From Drosophila pseudoobscura (Eukaryota > Arthropoda > Insecta > Diptera > Drosophilidae): DNA of 64,000 bases. Both the position numbers and the translations under genes were made by a program. Positions 15,846-27,675 of the stretch are shown here, one piece after another (the stretch's first letter is position 1; each line of letters opens with the position of its first letter). The notes under the pieces were generated by a model. The model was given only the letters and a program-made list of their open reading frames with translations. It searched no databases and was not told the DNA's origin. The DNA is taken from contig NC_046681.1 in the NCBI RefSeq assembly GCF_009870125.1, positions 17,373,001 to 17,437,000 on the forward strand. Direction: 5' to 3'.

Positions 15846-15850
15846 AGGAG

Positions 15851-18800
15851 TCCAAATGGTATTTGGTCCCGTAGTGACGTCACGTTTTGCAGACCATTTA
15901 AAAAATTTGCACCAGCCTAATCCTGTCACTAATCCATTTTTGCTCCCATCTTCATTAATGGGAGCCCATAGAGCCCATAGAATTTTGGCCAATTGATATG
16001 CTAAATGTCATATTAGTCCACTCCATTAGCTAATACTGTTACTCCGTGCTGAAACCTGAAACCTTTAGAAGCAACCAGAAAATTTCTATTTCGTCACAAA
16101 AAAAAATTTTTGTTGCATAGTGTTATTATTAGTCTTTAATTAAAAGTGATAAATTAAAAGATAATAATAAATGAACAATTAATTATAATTAATTGAATTA
16201 TAATTATGAAAAGTATAGTATGCTTGATTCTGTATACAAAAAAATCCAGACTTTGTTACATAGTGCTTTCATGGTAAAACTGTACCTATTATTTATAATT
16301 TTTCCCACCTGCATTTATCCTGTCAATCTATTGGCTGTGAAAGCCATATAAAAGCACTGGATCTTTACCAGTTGCTAAGAATAAAAAATGAGGGCCTCCA
16401 TCGCTTTGATTTTATTAATCGCTGCACGTGGAGCAGCGGCGCATATGGACATATCGGTTTTAACCAAGTTTATTGTGAACTTGGTTGGGACTAATGAAGC
16501 AATTATTTTTTCCTGTTCAGACAAAGGTAAATATTATACAAATTTAATTTTAATGACTATCTAAATTAAATAAGGAACTCTAATTTAAAATATATATTTT
16601 TAAAAATACTCAAATTATGTAAAAAATTATTACCTCTAAAAAAAAAAACCAAAAGAACTCATTTCCGACAATGTTTGACATAGTTTCTGATATCACGATT
16701 AATACGGTTCACATTTTGTCAAAGCCCCAGAATTTGTAAAATACAGGGAACTCATGAAACCTTAGTCTGAGTCTTGTCTTGCATGTCCTCTAGCCGGTCT
16801 TCTGTCCGCTCTGATAATGATTTTGTGGTCGTCAGAATGCATTGTATCCAAAGCGGGTTTGAAGAAAAATTGCACAACGCTCGCCTAGTTCAATTTCCGA
16901 ATCACCAACGAAATAGTTTGACATTCCTTTTTAACTGAATTTTTAGAAGAAATTCCGAAAAAATTAGAATTTTTCCATTTTCATATCTAATACAAAGAGT
17001 TTATAAAAAATTAATTATGTATATATTTCTAAATTTTAAAATGGGACCAGATTTGCAGCTCGTTGCTTCTGCGTTTATGAAAAATGACCAGTTTGTGAAT
17101 TATGTACATATGAAACAAATGTACTCTCTGCCCTTTATACTGGGACGAAATAGCCATGGTCGAACTTCTGTTATAGTAAATACCAGATGTAATGGTGCAG
17201 CTGGTCTACTGGCTGATGCTTCTGCAAATAAATACTTTAACAAAACCTATCAGTGGGTTTTTTGGGGTGTTGGCGTAGAAGTAAAATATTTACTTCCACT
17301 GGAACTGGATTATATTGGCCCAAACGCTCAGATAACCTACGTTAATAAAACAAGTAACGACTACTGTCTCTGGGATATTCATTCAAAGGGACGTCACCTT
17401 CAATCGCCTTTACAATTACAACTAATAGCAACAGTAACTAATTATGAAGGCAGTAGTTACCTAAACATAGCTCGAGACATATTTAAGCTACAAAGCACTG
17501 AATACCGTGGGCAATTTAATGGGATTACACTACGAGGAGCAAGCGTAGTAAGTATGTAAATGTAGTAATAGAAAAAAAACACTACTGTGTCTACACTACC
17601 CTCTTACTTAGAATTTATAATATACTATAAAAGTCTTTTTCAAAAATTCAAAAGCACTGCAAATTTGTATCATTAGGATTTATAGTTAGGACTTTTGACT
17701 ATTTGCGTTCGGAATTTAATCGACTGTCCATATCCTTTTTTTTTATCGTAGATTGACCAAGAGGATATAACTACAAATGAACAAATCGAGGCTATACTTT
17801 CGAGGTCTACAAAAGATTCCGGAGTTGCAGCCTTTATAAAATATCACTATGAACTTGTAGGACTTTTACGGGATCGTTTTAATTTTTCTGTTAATTTCCG
17901 TAACTCAAGAGGATGGGCTGGTCGACTAGGTAACACCACATTTCGTCTTGGACTTTTAGGAGTTGTTAAACGAGACGAGGCAGACATTGCAGCATCAGGA
18001 GCGTTCAATCGACTTAACCGTTTTGCGGAGTTTGATACAATACATCAGAGCTGGAAATTTGAGGCTGCATTTATTTATAGGTTTACTCCAGATTTAGATA
18101 CTCATGGAAAAAGTGGTAATTTCTTGGCTCCGTTTAGCAAAGCGGTTTGGTTTTTAATTCTTGTTTCGCTAATAGTGTTTAGCGTAATTTGGGTGCTTTT
18201 TGAAATTATTAACAGCAAATTGAGTCCTACAAATGATCCAAATGACCAAATCAATAACATACCTGATACTGAATCACAGAAATGTTACGCGTTAACAATT
18301 CAAAGTAGTTGGGTTGAAAGTTTCTTGCAATCCTTTGCAGCTTTATGCCAACAGGGTTTGGATCCGATTCCAAAAGATCACTCATCGCGTTTTGTCGTAA
18401 TAACCATATTTTTATTTTCACTTGTAATATATAACTACTATACTTCTTCTGTGGTTGGTGGATTGTTAAGCTCTTCTGATAAAGGTCCAGCTACTGTTGA
18501 TGAAATAACATCTAGTCCACTTACAATATCTTTTGAAGATATTGGTTACTATAAAGTACTATTTCGAGTAAGTTAACTTATAGCTAGCTTTTCATTGAAC
18601 AAACTATTTTTTTAATGTTATTATATTTTAAAAGGAAAGTAAAAGCCCAGCCGTAGCCAGACTAATAAAAACCAAATTGTCCTCATCGAGACCTTTGGGT
18701 AAAATACCAGTTTTTGCACATATCGAAGAAGCTGTACCATATATCAAATCCGGCGGTTTTGCATTTCACTGTGAAGTAGTTGCCGCCTATCCTTTGATTG

Positions 18801-19380
18801 CCGAATTATTTGATGCCAGTGAAATTTGTGATCTGCGCGAGGTATCCGGCCTAATGGAAGTAGAATTGCTGAATTGGATTTTGCCAAAAAACAGCCAATA
18901 TACAGAACTGTTTAAAGTTGCGTAAGTACCTTTCATTCCCGATATTTACATTTTTTTTACGCAGTCATTATTTTAGCATGTGTTCGGCAAGGGAAAGAGG
19001 TTTCGTGGAACGACTCCTTCGGCAACGTCAAATTAGAAAGCCTACCTGTCAATCATTATACACCGTATATCCAGTCACCTTATCAGGAGCTTTAGCGGCT
19101 TTCTTTGTGCTGATTTGTAAGTCACATTTAAATAAAGCTGTAAGTGAGCTTTTCTTAGACTTCTTTCTTGTAGGTGGAATTATTATGTCTATCCTAATGT
19201 TGAGCATCGAAATAATTTATGTATATGTTGTTTTCAAAAGAGGTCAACAATTTTCTATTGTCCGCTAGTTATGTTGAGATCAATGAATCAGATCAAACAA
19301 TATTAATGGTATTAAGGTATAATCCTTTAATTAAATTTAATGTTTTGAAAATATAAATAAATTAAATTAAAGTAAATTAA
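15851..19380 (+). repeat. Tandem duplication, right copy (contains IR copy 2)
   Basis: Right-hand copy of the unit at 11728-15250. Upstream region, exons and introns align without large gaps. The 3' flank (19269-19380) diverges faster than the gene, with small indels just after the stop codon. Confidence 0.95.
16388..19268 (+). CDS. Ionotropic receptor (IR family), tandem copy 2
   Basis: Near-identical paralogue of the gene at 12257. Exons: 16388-16526, an exon ending at 17547, 17752-18567, 18635-18921, 18965-19116 and 19174-19268, with the same unresolved exon 2 start. Coding differences from copy 1 seen by eye all fall in exon 3: V to A, S to A and L to F within KRDEADIAASGAFNRLNRF (S1 ligand-binding lobe), E to A just before TM1 (FSKAVWF), and M to I in the TM1-pore linker. 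The gene is otherwise intact, with TM1, pore, TM2 and TM3 as in copy 1 and no premature stop. The two copies probably have the same regulation because their 540 bp upstream sequences are also duplicated. Confidence 0.88.
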
Positions 19381-20379
19381 TTTTTAAAAAATTTGTTCTA
19401 CCCAAGGTATGCACTATGAAAAGATTTCTATACAAATTTCGAATTTATGCCAAAATCTCTGCTGTCTGCTGTCTTACCTCACATTACTGTCTGGAAACAA
19501 GAAACGGACGGATTAGGAACATCCCAACTGGATGGTGGACTAACTGAGACATTTTTGGTGTGGCAAAACCTTCCGGTCGCCATCACAGAAATGCATGGCT
19601 GATGTTAACCTGTGGGAATAGGATAAAATGTTTTTAAGTATCCATTGTTAGATTTTTGTTAAATTTTTAAGGTTCAAGAGTGTCTCTAGGATACATATAA
19701 CGTCTAAGCTTATTAGTTTTTTTAGACTGACTGCCAAGTGCCAGCTGCTAACAATCGCTGAAGACAAATTGTGAAAATATCGCTAGCACATACCATCGTT
19801 CCCAATTTTTATTAGCAATTTCGATATATACAAGCAATATCGATAGCAGTGATAGTTGCTCGATTTTCTCTGAATTGGTATAATAATAATTTGAATTAGA
19901 TCTTATATTATTGTTTTAGTGTTAATTCCATAACTACCAGAAAATGTATGCGCTACCATCATTACTTTGATAATTAAATAAAATAAATTGAAATTTGACT
20001 CTAAAATTAAAACAGAGTAATTACATAATTACATACATAATTCGATGTGTACAAAAAAACCATTTTATTTTATTGTACATACATATGTACGTATACGCCG
20101 GCCGGTTGTCAACAAATAAATCCCATTTTCAATACATGGATAGGAAATTATTTCGGAAAAGAAAAGATGCAATTTTGTTAAGTATCTATTTATATTTGGA
20201 AACTATTCTGAGTTTTGTCACAGCACACGTGCTACTACCGAGTACTCTGGTTGTGTATATGTTTGTGCTCTACCGGTGTTGGCACAGCAAACTTTGGAGT
20301 TTACTGAGATTTCCTCTCGGTATCTCTCTTTGTATTCTCAGCAATTTGAGCTTGCGATTGGACTTGGTTTGGTAAATGC
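19381..20379. other. Spacer downstream of IR copy 2
   Basis: About 1 kb with no supported gene. A TATCGATAGC site (a DRE-like promoter element) lies near 19840 beside a second gatatata stretch. It could belong to an unseen 5' end, but no exon is identified. The open frame at 19995-20375 (+) is AT-rich and hydrophobic with no recognisable domain. Confidence 0.4.
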
Positions 20380-21068
20380 TGAATGACTGCCATTCAGTTT
20401 AGTGTGGAGGAATGCATTCCCATCAACTGCAGAACAGCACTGGAATCTGTTCAGCAAAATACAGACAAACTAATGCTTCATTTTATCCCAAGTTTTAAAT
20501 TATGGGTAGATGATATCGAAAACAGAAGGTGTCTTTCCGAGGTTTCCACGCAATACCGAAAGCCTTTGATATTTCTGAACGGCAACCTTAATTGGAACTT
20601 CCTGGATCCCTCCTGTCCATTTTTCGTGATTGAAATGCCACTTGGCCAACTGTAAGCCAGTTTTTGCCAAAAGAAAGCTGACCTCATCAGCATTGCGATC
20701 CAGCTAGAACTCGGGAGTCGGAAAGAACCACTTGGGCTTCAGTCGGTTCAGTAGAATAGGTATTTTGCCATACATTGTAGGCTTCTGATAGCTGAATAAG
20801 GAGCGCTCGAAAGACCATAAGTTACAGTGTTAAAATTATACATGCTAATGGGATCAGTATCTTTGTTCCTCCATTGTACCATCGAATAACCCATAAAAAG
20901 TCTACACATCTTAGAAACGATAAGCTCGTAATTATCAAGTCTCTTTCCAATTTGGGTCTTAAATTGAATGTACGAATGGACTCCAGGACTTTTCTGATGC
21001 GCGATGAGTCGATGTAAATAGTCGTTGTACTTGTGTGCGTTGTCTATCATTTTCTCTCTCCGTTCCAA
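20380..21068 (-). mobile_element. BEL/Pao retrotransposon reverse-transcriptase relic
   Basis: On the minus strand, 21068-20748 reads VSKMCRLFMGYSMVQWRNKD, then DPISMYNFNTVTYGLSSAPY and SAIRSLQ. This is the BEL/Pao RT region around the TVTYGLASAP motif. After a frameshift, 20693-20478 continues with KLAYSWPSG and CVETSERHLLFSIS, corresponding to the downstream segment of the same polyprotein. The copy has frameshifts and stops and no LTRs were found, so it is dead. It lies just upstream of Bcs1. Confidence 0.75.
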
Positions 21069-21377
21069 ATGTCGTTGTTGACTTCATTAATTTCTTACCC
21101 CTTGTGATTGAGATTCGCGCCATTGCGACATGCTCACACGCACATTTTCGTTAAATTTTCGATTCATTCGTCTGTTCTTTCTTCTCTTCTATATCTCATA
21201 TTTCATTCATAATTCATTCCACGGTCAATGTTCCATATGTTGGTGTTGCTCCAGTAGATCCGGCATTAAATCCATATTCTCGGCGTACTTCATCTGTAAA
21301 AAACAATTAACTAGTATTAAATGTTTATTACTTTTTTACATCAAATTTAATTATTTTAAATTTTTTTTTTAGGTGAT

Positions 21378-22673
21378 ATGGCCTTTACCGAACTTTTGTC
21401 AAGTTTATCAACAAATCCTTATTTTGGTGCTGGCTTCGGTTTGTTTGGAATCGGCGCTGGTGCTGCAATATTACGAAAAGGCCTTCAAGGTGGAATAATA
21501 CTCTTTCGACGCCATTTAATGATAACTTTAGAAGTTCCATGCAGAGATAAATCATATCAGTGGCTATTAAAATGGATAACAATTAAAGGAGCCCGTAAAA
21601 CTCAACATTTAAGTGTAGAAACCAACTTTCTTCAAAACGACAATGGCCAAATCAAAACCAGCTATGATTTCATACCAAGCATTGGAAAGCACATATTTAA
21701 ATATAAAGGAAATTGGATTCAAGTAGAGCGGACTAGAGAACAGCAAACATTAGACTTGCACATGGGAGTGCCTTGGGAATCGGTGACGCTAACAGCATTT
21801 GGAAACAATAAACAGATTTATTCTGATATCTTAGATGAAGCTCGTTATTTGGCTTTAGAAGAAACCGTTGGTAAAACGCTTTTGTATACCGCTATGGGCG
21901 CAGAATGGAGGCCTTTTGGTCATCCTCGACGCCGTCGTCCTATTGGCTCAGTAGTATTAGATAGTGGAGTTTCTAAAAAAATTATTGCTGATTGCAATGA
22001 CTTTATTCAAAGTTCTGTGTGGTATACTCAACGTGGGATTCCCTACCGGCGAGGATATTTACTTTATGGACCCCCTGGTTGTGGAAAATCGAGTTTCATA
22101 ACTGCTTTGGCAGGAGAATTGGAATATAGCGTTTGTTTGTTGAATTTATCTGAAAGAGGCCTTACCGATGATCGACTTAATCATCTTTTGAATGTAGCAC
22201 CAGAACAAACCATAATTTTGCTTGAAGATATTGACGCAGCATTCGCTTCTCGGGAGACAACTTTGCAACAAAAATCTGCATACGAAGGAATTAACAGAAT
22301 AACATTTAGTGGATTGTTAAACTGTTTGGATGGGGTTGGTTCTACAGAAGCTAGAATTGTATTTATGACAACCAATTACTTAGATCGCCTGGATCCCGCG
22401 TTAATACGTCCTGGCAGAATAGATTTAAAGGAATATATAGGCTATTGTACTGAATATCAATTGGAAGAAATGTTCAAAAACTTTTTTAATAATACTGACA
22501 CTGATGCTGGGGTAAATTCTGTAGAATTTGCACAGCGTGTAAAATCGTTTGGTCGCCCTGTAAGTCCAGCTCAGATTCAAGGCTTTTTTATGAAACATAA
22601 ATTATCTTCCCCAGAAACTGTTATTAATTGTTGTAAAGATATTTGGGAAGATTCCTTAAACATAAATAAATAA
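21378..22673 (+). CDS. CG4908: Bcs1-type AAA ATPase, mitochondrial complex III assembly
   Basis: Inner-membrane AAA protein that inserts the Rieske iron-sulfur protein into the cytochrome bc1 complex. It has 431 residues in one coding exon. An N-terminal membrane span lies near residues 14-40 ([19 protein letters not shown]) with basic residues after it, as in Bcs1's internal targeting signal. The BCS1 N-terminal domain follows to about residue 190. The AAA domain has Walker [10 protein letters not shown] (231-239), Walker B LLEDID (281-286), [20 protein letters not shown] (330-349) with sensor 1 and the arginine-containing second region of homology. A polypyrimidine-AG acceptor 6 nt before the ATG shows a separate 5' UTR exon, perhaps ending near 21295. 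Prosalpha6 converges from downstream. The symbol is the D. melanogaster orthologue as I remember it. Confidence 0.93.
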   Translation: MAFTELLSSLSTNPYFGAGFGLFGIGAGAAILRKGLQGGIILFRRHLMITLEVPCRDKSYQWLLKWITIKGARKTQHLSVETNFLQNDNGQIKTSYDFIPSIGKHIFKYKGNWIQVERTREQQTLDLHMGVPWESVTLTAFGNNKQIYSDILDEARYLALEETVGKTLLYTAMGAEWRPFGHPRRRRPIGSVVLDSGVSKKIIADCNDFIQSSVWYTQRGIPYRRGYLLYGPPGCGKSSFITALAGELEYSVCLLNLSERGLTDDRLNHLLNVAPEQTIILLEDIDAAFASRETTLQQKSAYEGINRITFSGLLNCLDGVGSTEARIVFMTTNYLDRLDPALIRPGRIDLKEYIGYCTEYQLEEMFKNFFNNTDTDAGVNSVEFAQRVKSFGRPVSPAQIQGFFMKHKLSSPETVINCCKDIWEDSLNINK

Positions 22674-22679
22674 TATAAT

Positions 22680-23510
22680 TTGTTAAACCCAACCATATAT
22701 ACCTTTACTTCATATGTCCGTTCTCCGGTATATCATGAGTTTTTTCCAATAGGAGACTCAAAATGCTTATCAAATTATAGTACCTTAAGTAACAGCTCAC
22801 TCTCATGGTGACTGAATCCGCGTTGCGGGTTAGTTGAGAGGGAATGATTAAATGCGATGATTCTAAGATCTTACATTCTTGCTGCTGCTTGCAACCTCTT
22901 TTAGATGGATACCGTAGGTCCCATTAGATTTAAATTTGAGTTTTAGAATAGGACCTTGTATTCCAAACGAATGGTGAATCAAACGTTCATCCTCCAATGG
23001 AGGCTATTGGAGCTTTAATCGGACAAGAAAGCGCGACACAAGAATCAAAAAATGTGTCAAGTACATTGTAGAGCATGTTTGTTACTTTCATAACGTTAGT
23101 CCACAAGAACAATGCGGACCAATCCAAATCCATTGAGCGGTAAGCTTCGTAACGTCGGCTGTACAAAAATAGCGGACACGTTCATATAGTTACCCGACCG
23201 ATCCAATAGAGTTGGTCGTATATCGAACGACACTTCGAAAGTAGAATGGTATAAGTACAGTAAGCGGAAGGGCTAGGATCCGAAACAATGCACAGATCAA
23301 GCCATCGGCCCAAGAACCCGGTAACGGAATCTTCCGAAAGCCCGGGCTAATTACAAGATTGAGGCGCCAATTGTGACCAGCAAGCCGTCCCAATTTCGGT
23401 GGAGACCAGAACCAAAATACGTCTGGGTTTGTTTTCCCGATTAATGATATTTTTGAATTTATTCACCATTTATTTAATGCTTTTATAAAGACATATATGC
23501 TCTCAAAAAT
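22680..23510. other. Convergent spacer between Bcs1 and Prosalpha6
   Basis: About 830 bp. The right end holds the Prosalpha6 3' UTR, with two AATAAA-type signals on the minus strand near 23470-23490. The middle (22790-23400) is relatively GC-rich for this window and probably old inserted DNA, but no protein or repeat signature was recognised. The frame at 23190-23393 (-) has no domain. Confidence 0.45.
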
Positions 23511-24469
23511 CTAATCCTCCGTTGCGACAGCTACGATTGGGTCTCTAGGTCCAGAGGTTGATGGACCTGCCTGCGATGTGCTTTCATCATCATCATAAGG
23601 TTGATTAGCGGGAGGAGCCCCTTTCTCTGAAGCCATTGTTAGATATATCTGGGTTTCTTTTTCAGAGAGAATTTTAAACGGCTGATTTTTGCCGACAATG
23701 GCAATTGTGATATTCTATAAAAATTTTCAATAATTATTAATGAACGATTGTATTACATTATTTATTATAATCTTACCAATTGAGATGCACTCTCATTTTT
23801 ACTCTGCATTTCGTCTGTGGGCAAGGAGCCATGAATCGCCGATATTCCGTGGCATATAATTTCATCGTTCGAACAGTTTAAAAATTTATCCAGATTTCTC
23901 TCCAAATATGTACGTGCACTTTGTGAGCGGGACCCAATAGAATTAGCTTTGCAATTATAAAAAGTCGCAGACGGTGTGACTTGATATATATGAGGCCCCT
24001 TTTCATCATAGCCACCAACAAGAAGGCCCACTCCGTAGGGACGTCGATCGTACCGTTGAGTGGTCGTTTGCATCTTATTACCAAGATTTGTAATCAAACG
24101 AGATACCGGATAAGTCGAGCCGTAAGAATGCTTGTAACTTAAGCACTCAGAACGTAAGTATCTGCTAATCACACGAGCGTCAGCAGTTATGCCAGCGATG
24201 GATATTCCCAAGTGATCATCAATAGGAATAATCTTACGCTGAGAAGCTGACAGCTCCGACGATGGTTTGGAAAGGGCAACCAAAACAGCAAAATCACGAT
24301 TTTTTAACCCAACAGTTGCAGTTCCAAGCTTAACCGCTTCCATTGCGTACTCGACTTGGTGCAGTCGTCCTTGCGGACTCCATACAGTAACATCACTATC
24401 ATACTGGTTTCGAAACTAAACGAAACAAATTTTAAAAAAAGTTACTTTATTAAACTTATGACTTACCAT
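23511..24469 (-). CDS. Prosalpha6: 20S proteasome subunit alpha6 (PSMA1-type)
   Basis: Structural alpha-ring subunit of the 20S proteasome core. The coding sequence is complement(join(23511..23714, 23777..24415, 24467..24469)), 846 nt, 281 residues. The first coding exon is only the ATG, followed by GTAAGT. Exon 2 opens FRNQYDSDVTVWSPQGRLHQ, the alpha-subunit N-terminal signature that gates the pore, then VEYAMEAVKLG. Further landmarks are ITADARVISRYLRSECL, TTQRYDRRPYGVGLLVGGYD and SIGSRSQSARTYLE. The last exon starts NITIAIVGKNQPF and ends in an acidic and Pro/Ser-rich tail (DDDESTSQAG) extended beyond the globular fold, as in fly alpha6. As expected for an alpha subunit, there is no catalytic N-terminal Thr. 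Confidence 0.96.
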
Positions 24470-26190
24470 TATTTTCAGAATAGAAGCCGCACAGGATGAC
24501 AAGTAGTATTTCGGAAAGCTAGATATGGCACGGCACCAATAACAACGACAATAAACAATGGACAGAAATAATCGAAAATTTTAAAACAATGAACAATGAA
24601 CATAAGTTTCGGTTCATGACATTGAGCTCAATTTGGATCGGGTGAATATGTAACATAGAAGGAATAATGCTATTTAAACTAGCTCTATCAAAAACTCAAA
24701 TTTTTCAAAATACAACCAAAGTTTGTGCAAATTAAAACATGTGTAATGGGTTTTCGCAACTTTTTCCTTGAGATAGTGTTTCATTCCCAAATTGTTCATA
24801 TCACTTGTGTGTAAGAACTAACCATACAGTATACTGATTTGAGTTCATACACCGAGCATGTAGCAAACGAAATATTTTTATTAGCTCACAGGCCCTGGCG
24901 TTTGACTTCGCCGCGTCATTATGAGTCAGCCAGCGCAGCTTTTCCACACTTGGTCCTCAAATTTAGTTTCATTTGTCCATTTCTCCTTTGCGGATGCGAC
25001 CGGTTCTGTCATTGAATGGATATATGATTTAAAATTTGATGCGCTAGTATGTAACTAAATTCTGTATTAGAAACTGTTCTTAAGCTTAAATATCTTTGGA
25101 GAACATTGCACAACAAGATTCAAAATGAATGCAAATGACGATGCAGATAGACCAACTTGGTCGGAACAGCGGAAGTCTTCGAGTCTTTTTTATACCATAA
25201 TCTAAGAACTATTCAACAGACATTATAGATGCCTAATTTATATCACAGACTGCAAATCAGAATAAGAAAAAACCTGACACAAATAATTATAAATTTGCAA
25301 CGCAATGTAAATTATATAGCCTTTTTCCAATGTTCCTAATTAATTCTGATATATCATATTAACCAAACGAACTCGAATACATCCAATTCGATAGTATCGA
25401 TTTCTTTCATCACTAATCTAAATTGCATTTTTAACCAAAACAATATTTTAAAGGTTTAGAAATTGATTTATTAAAAATGTAAGTTAAAAATGATGTCAAT
25501 TAAGGTGTTAATTTAAGCTTTCAACGACGATTAAATCTGTTACTTTCCCTCTTACAAACTTAAGAATATTTACCAACTAAAGTTATTTTTTTGTACCATT
25601 TGATATTTTCCAAGCCAGCGGTAATAGTTACATGCATATGTATGTGCATATACATCATTTCATAGTATTTTGTGTCAACGTACAGATTTGATCAAAATTG
25701 CATTCGTAAAATGTTGACGATTAAAACGCGTTTAAAGCGATTATAGCTGTCTCGAAACACCAAAAGTATTCATGTTCATACATATCCTAATTCGAATCAC
25801 CGGGTCCATTAAATGCATCATCTATTAAAAAATAAAACATCAAGACAGTGTCTTAGTTTGTGTATAAAGTGTTTCTTACACCCATACCTACCGAAAAGAC
25901 GTACATATATACATACAAATACATACATATATACATACAACAACTAAAATTTAGTTTTTGTATATCTTTTCTATTGTGCTCATAAGGTTCCTTTTATTAT
26001 CGTTTCTTTTTTTTTTACTGCGAAAATATAATTATCAGGCAGGCTCTAGCTTTCACTTTTGCAAACATTTTCCGATTTACTTTTAAAAACGCTCAAATTT
26101 GTGCACCTCTTTTTCCAAAAAGCAAACATTCTCCTTGCCGAAATGAAAAGTAAACGGCTTTTTTAATTGCTAATGAAAACCAGTTTGTAT

Positions 26191-26497
26191 GCATCAACGT
26201 AAATTGTATACCATTACTAGGGAAATATAGCTTGTCTCTTTAATAAATAATTTTTTCTTAACCCAACCTTAAGTTTGGCTCGTAAATAATTGGTCAGGGC
26301 CACAACCGTTTCGTTTTCGTAAGAACAGCTGATCGGAACGCTGGCAAGAAATATTTTGTATCACGCTGTATATTTTGATACAACCAGGTCAACGGTTTTT
26401 GTTTGCCAGAATCGATGAGAAAATGAAAAATTTCGATGACGAAAATTTGAGAAATCGGGAGCACCTAAAAACGATAGCGAAACGTTTTGGCTAGTAA
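26191..26497 (-). repeat. Dispersed upstream repeat, copy C
   Basis: Longest copy of the family at 802-1054, in reverse orientation. On the minus strand it reads agccaaaacgtttcgctatc, gtttttaggtgctcccg, tcatcgattctggcaa, cagctgttcttacg, aggttgggttaagaaaaaat and agacaagctatatttcccta, ending near gttgatgc. It has the stretch aggttgggttaagaaaaa in common with copy A (near 970-990), confirming homology over the full length. It lies about 1.2 kb upstream of the LIM-only ATG. Confidence 0.72.
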
Positions 26498-27139
26498 GTA
26501 AAGTAAGTAAAAACCAGAGCCTGCCTAAATACCCTAAAATATCTAAATTACTTATATCAAAGCAGCAGTGGCAGAATAGGTGCTTAGGACAATGGAGGAA
26601 AATATAGAATGTTGTCATATCTCAGTTAAAACCAAGAAAATTGGTATGCTATCCGCAATCGAATTTTCGTCGAACACAACAAATTCGACGAACATGTGCG
26701 CCTGTGGATGGCTTGCTTAAAGCACATGGAATGTAGGCATTAGAAAACCGTCACTTATTTACGAATTCTTTAATGAATTTAATAATGTATTGGTCCCATT
26801 TTGCTGACATTAACCTCATAGATCAGAATCTACTCGAATAATTTAGGTCTCATAGATCCTGGTTCTTGAATAGTGAAGGAGACAATGGACGTAGTTTTGC
26901 TCGCAGTGAATATCCTTTGTTTCCCAACTCATCGAAGAACCAACTCATTGGTGTCATCCGAAGATTGGGTTTCGATAACCGGCTAGAAGTCGGGGGCTAC
27001 TTTAACAAGATATTAATTAATGACGTAGTGAACTTCATGTTTAGAGGGCGGTATTGGGTTTCTTCTCCTTTTCTTTATTGTTTTTTTATTGTTTAAGTTC
27101 TATCTTCGCTTCCACCAACTTAACCTAACTAGCACCAAC

Positions 27140-27300
27140 GCTGAATGTTAGTCTGCACTCGATTTGAGACCATTTAGACGGTGAGAGTTTTGGAAGTTTG
27201 GAAGATCGCAAAGTCCTTGAGGGTATTTGCCCGAAAAGATGATTTCTTTCTCGCCTGCGTAGGCCACCCGCTTGCAATCTATTTTTGTCTTAACACTGGA
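27140..27300 (-). mobile_element. LINE reverse-transcriptase fragment (catalytic-motif region)
   Basis: The minus strand reads CKRVAYAGEKEIIFSGKYPQ then GLCDL, matching the R1/LOA-type RT block VAYADDVVIIFSGKYPQ around the catalytic YADD, here decayed to YAGE. The same family recurs at 36300-37040 and 42265-43290. Confidence 0.6.
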
Positions 27301-27675
27301 GATTAGCACTCTCAATATTGAAGATACTGGATTGCTGAAGATAATTATTATCTGTAAAAACAGGTCGAAAGACATTCAGTGTGTCTTCCTTGATACCGTG
27401 TTTTAGTCACAATCAGGTGTTTCCTCCATTTCTCTCGGTCTCTCTCTATTTCCCTCATCAAGTTAGATGTTAGCCTTTAACTGCTTTCATACCTGGAGAG
27501 TACACAAACTCTAGTCGTATGCTTTTTATTCAGTTTCCTAATGGATAGGTAATAGTACTATTTATTCAGCCGGCATTTATTTAATATATATATTCTTTTC
27601 TTACATATTTGCAGGTTAAAACTATAAACAGGATATATGACCCTAACAATATAAGTCATTAAAGTACTTTTTGCA

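Larger units (their letters stand above)
24470..27675. other. Spacer between Prosalpha6 and the LIM-only gene
   Basis: The left end holds the Prosalpha6 5' leader. A 45-codon frame at 24921-25058 (+; MSQPAQLFHTWSSNLVSFVH...) is the only short ORF with non-random-looking composition; I do not recognise it. From 25300 to 26160 the sequence is very AT-rich, with TATGTATGTGCATATACAT-type motifs. A dispersed repeat copy (26191-26497) and a LINE fragment (27140-27300) follow. The LIM-only 5' UTR acceptor (TTTGCAG near 27614) shows that its first exon lies upstream in this spacer. Confidence 0.45.

Noticed and set aside
11728-19380. IR tandem unit considered as an assembly artefact only
   Set aside because: The copies differ at scattered bases, by a 1 nt indel, by clustered amino-acid changes and by non-homologous spacers, so at least two real sequences exist, although haplotype duplication is not fully excluded.
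23190-23393. Minus ORF between Bcs1 and Prosalpha6 as a small gene
   Set aside because: No conserved motif; it lies in an unassigned GC-richer spacer and its start has no supporting context.
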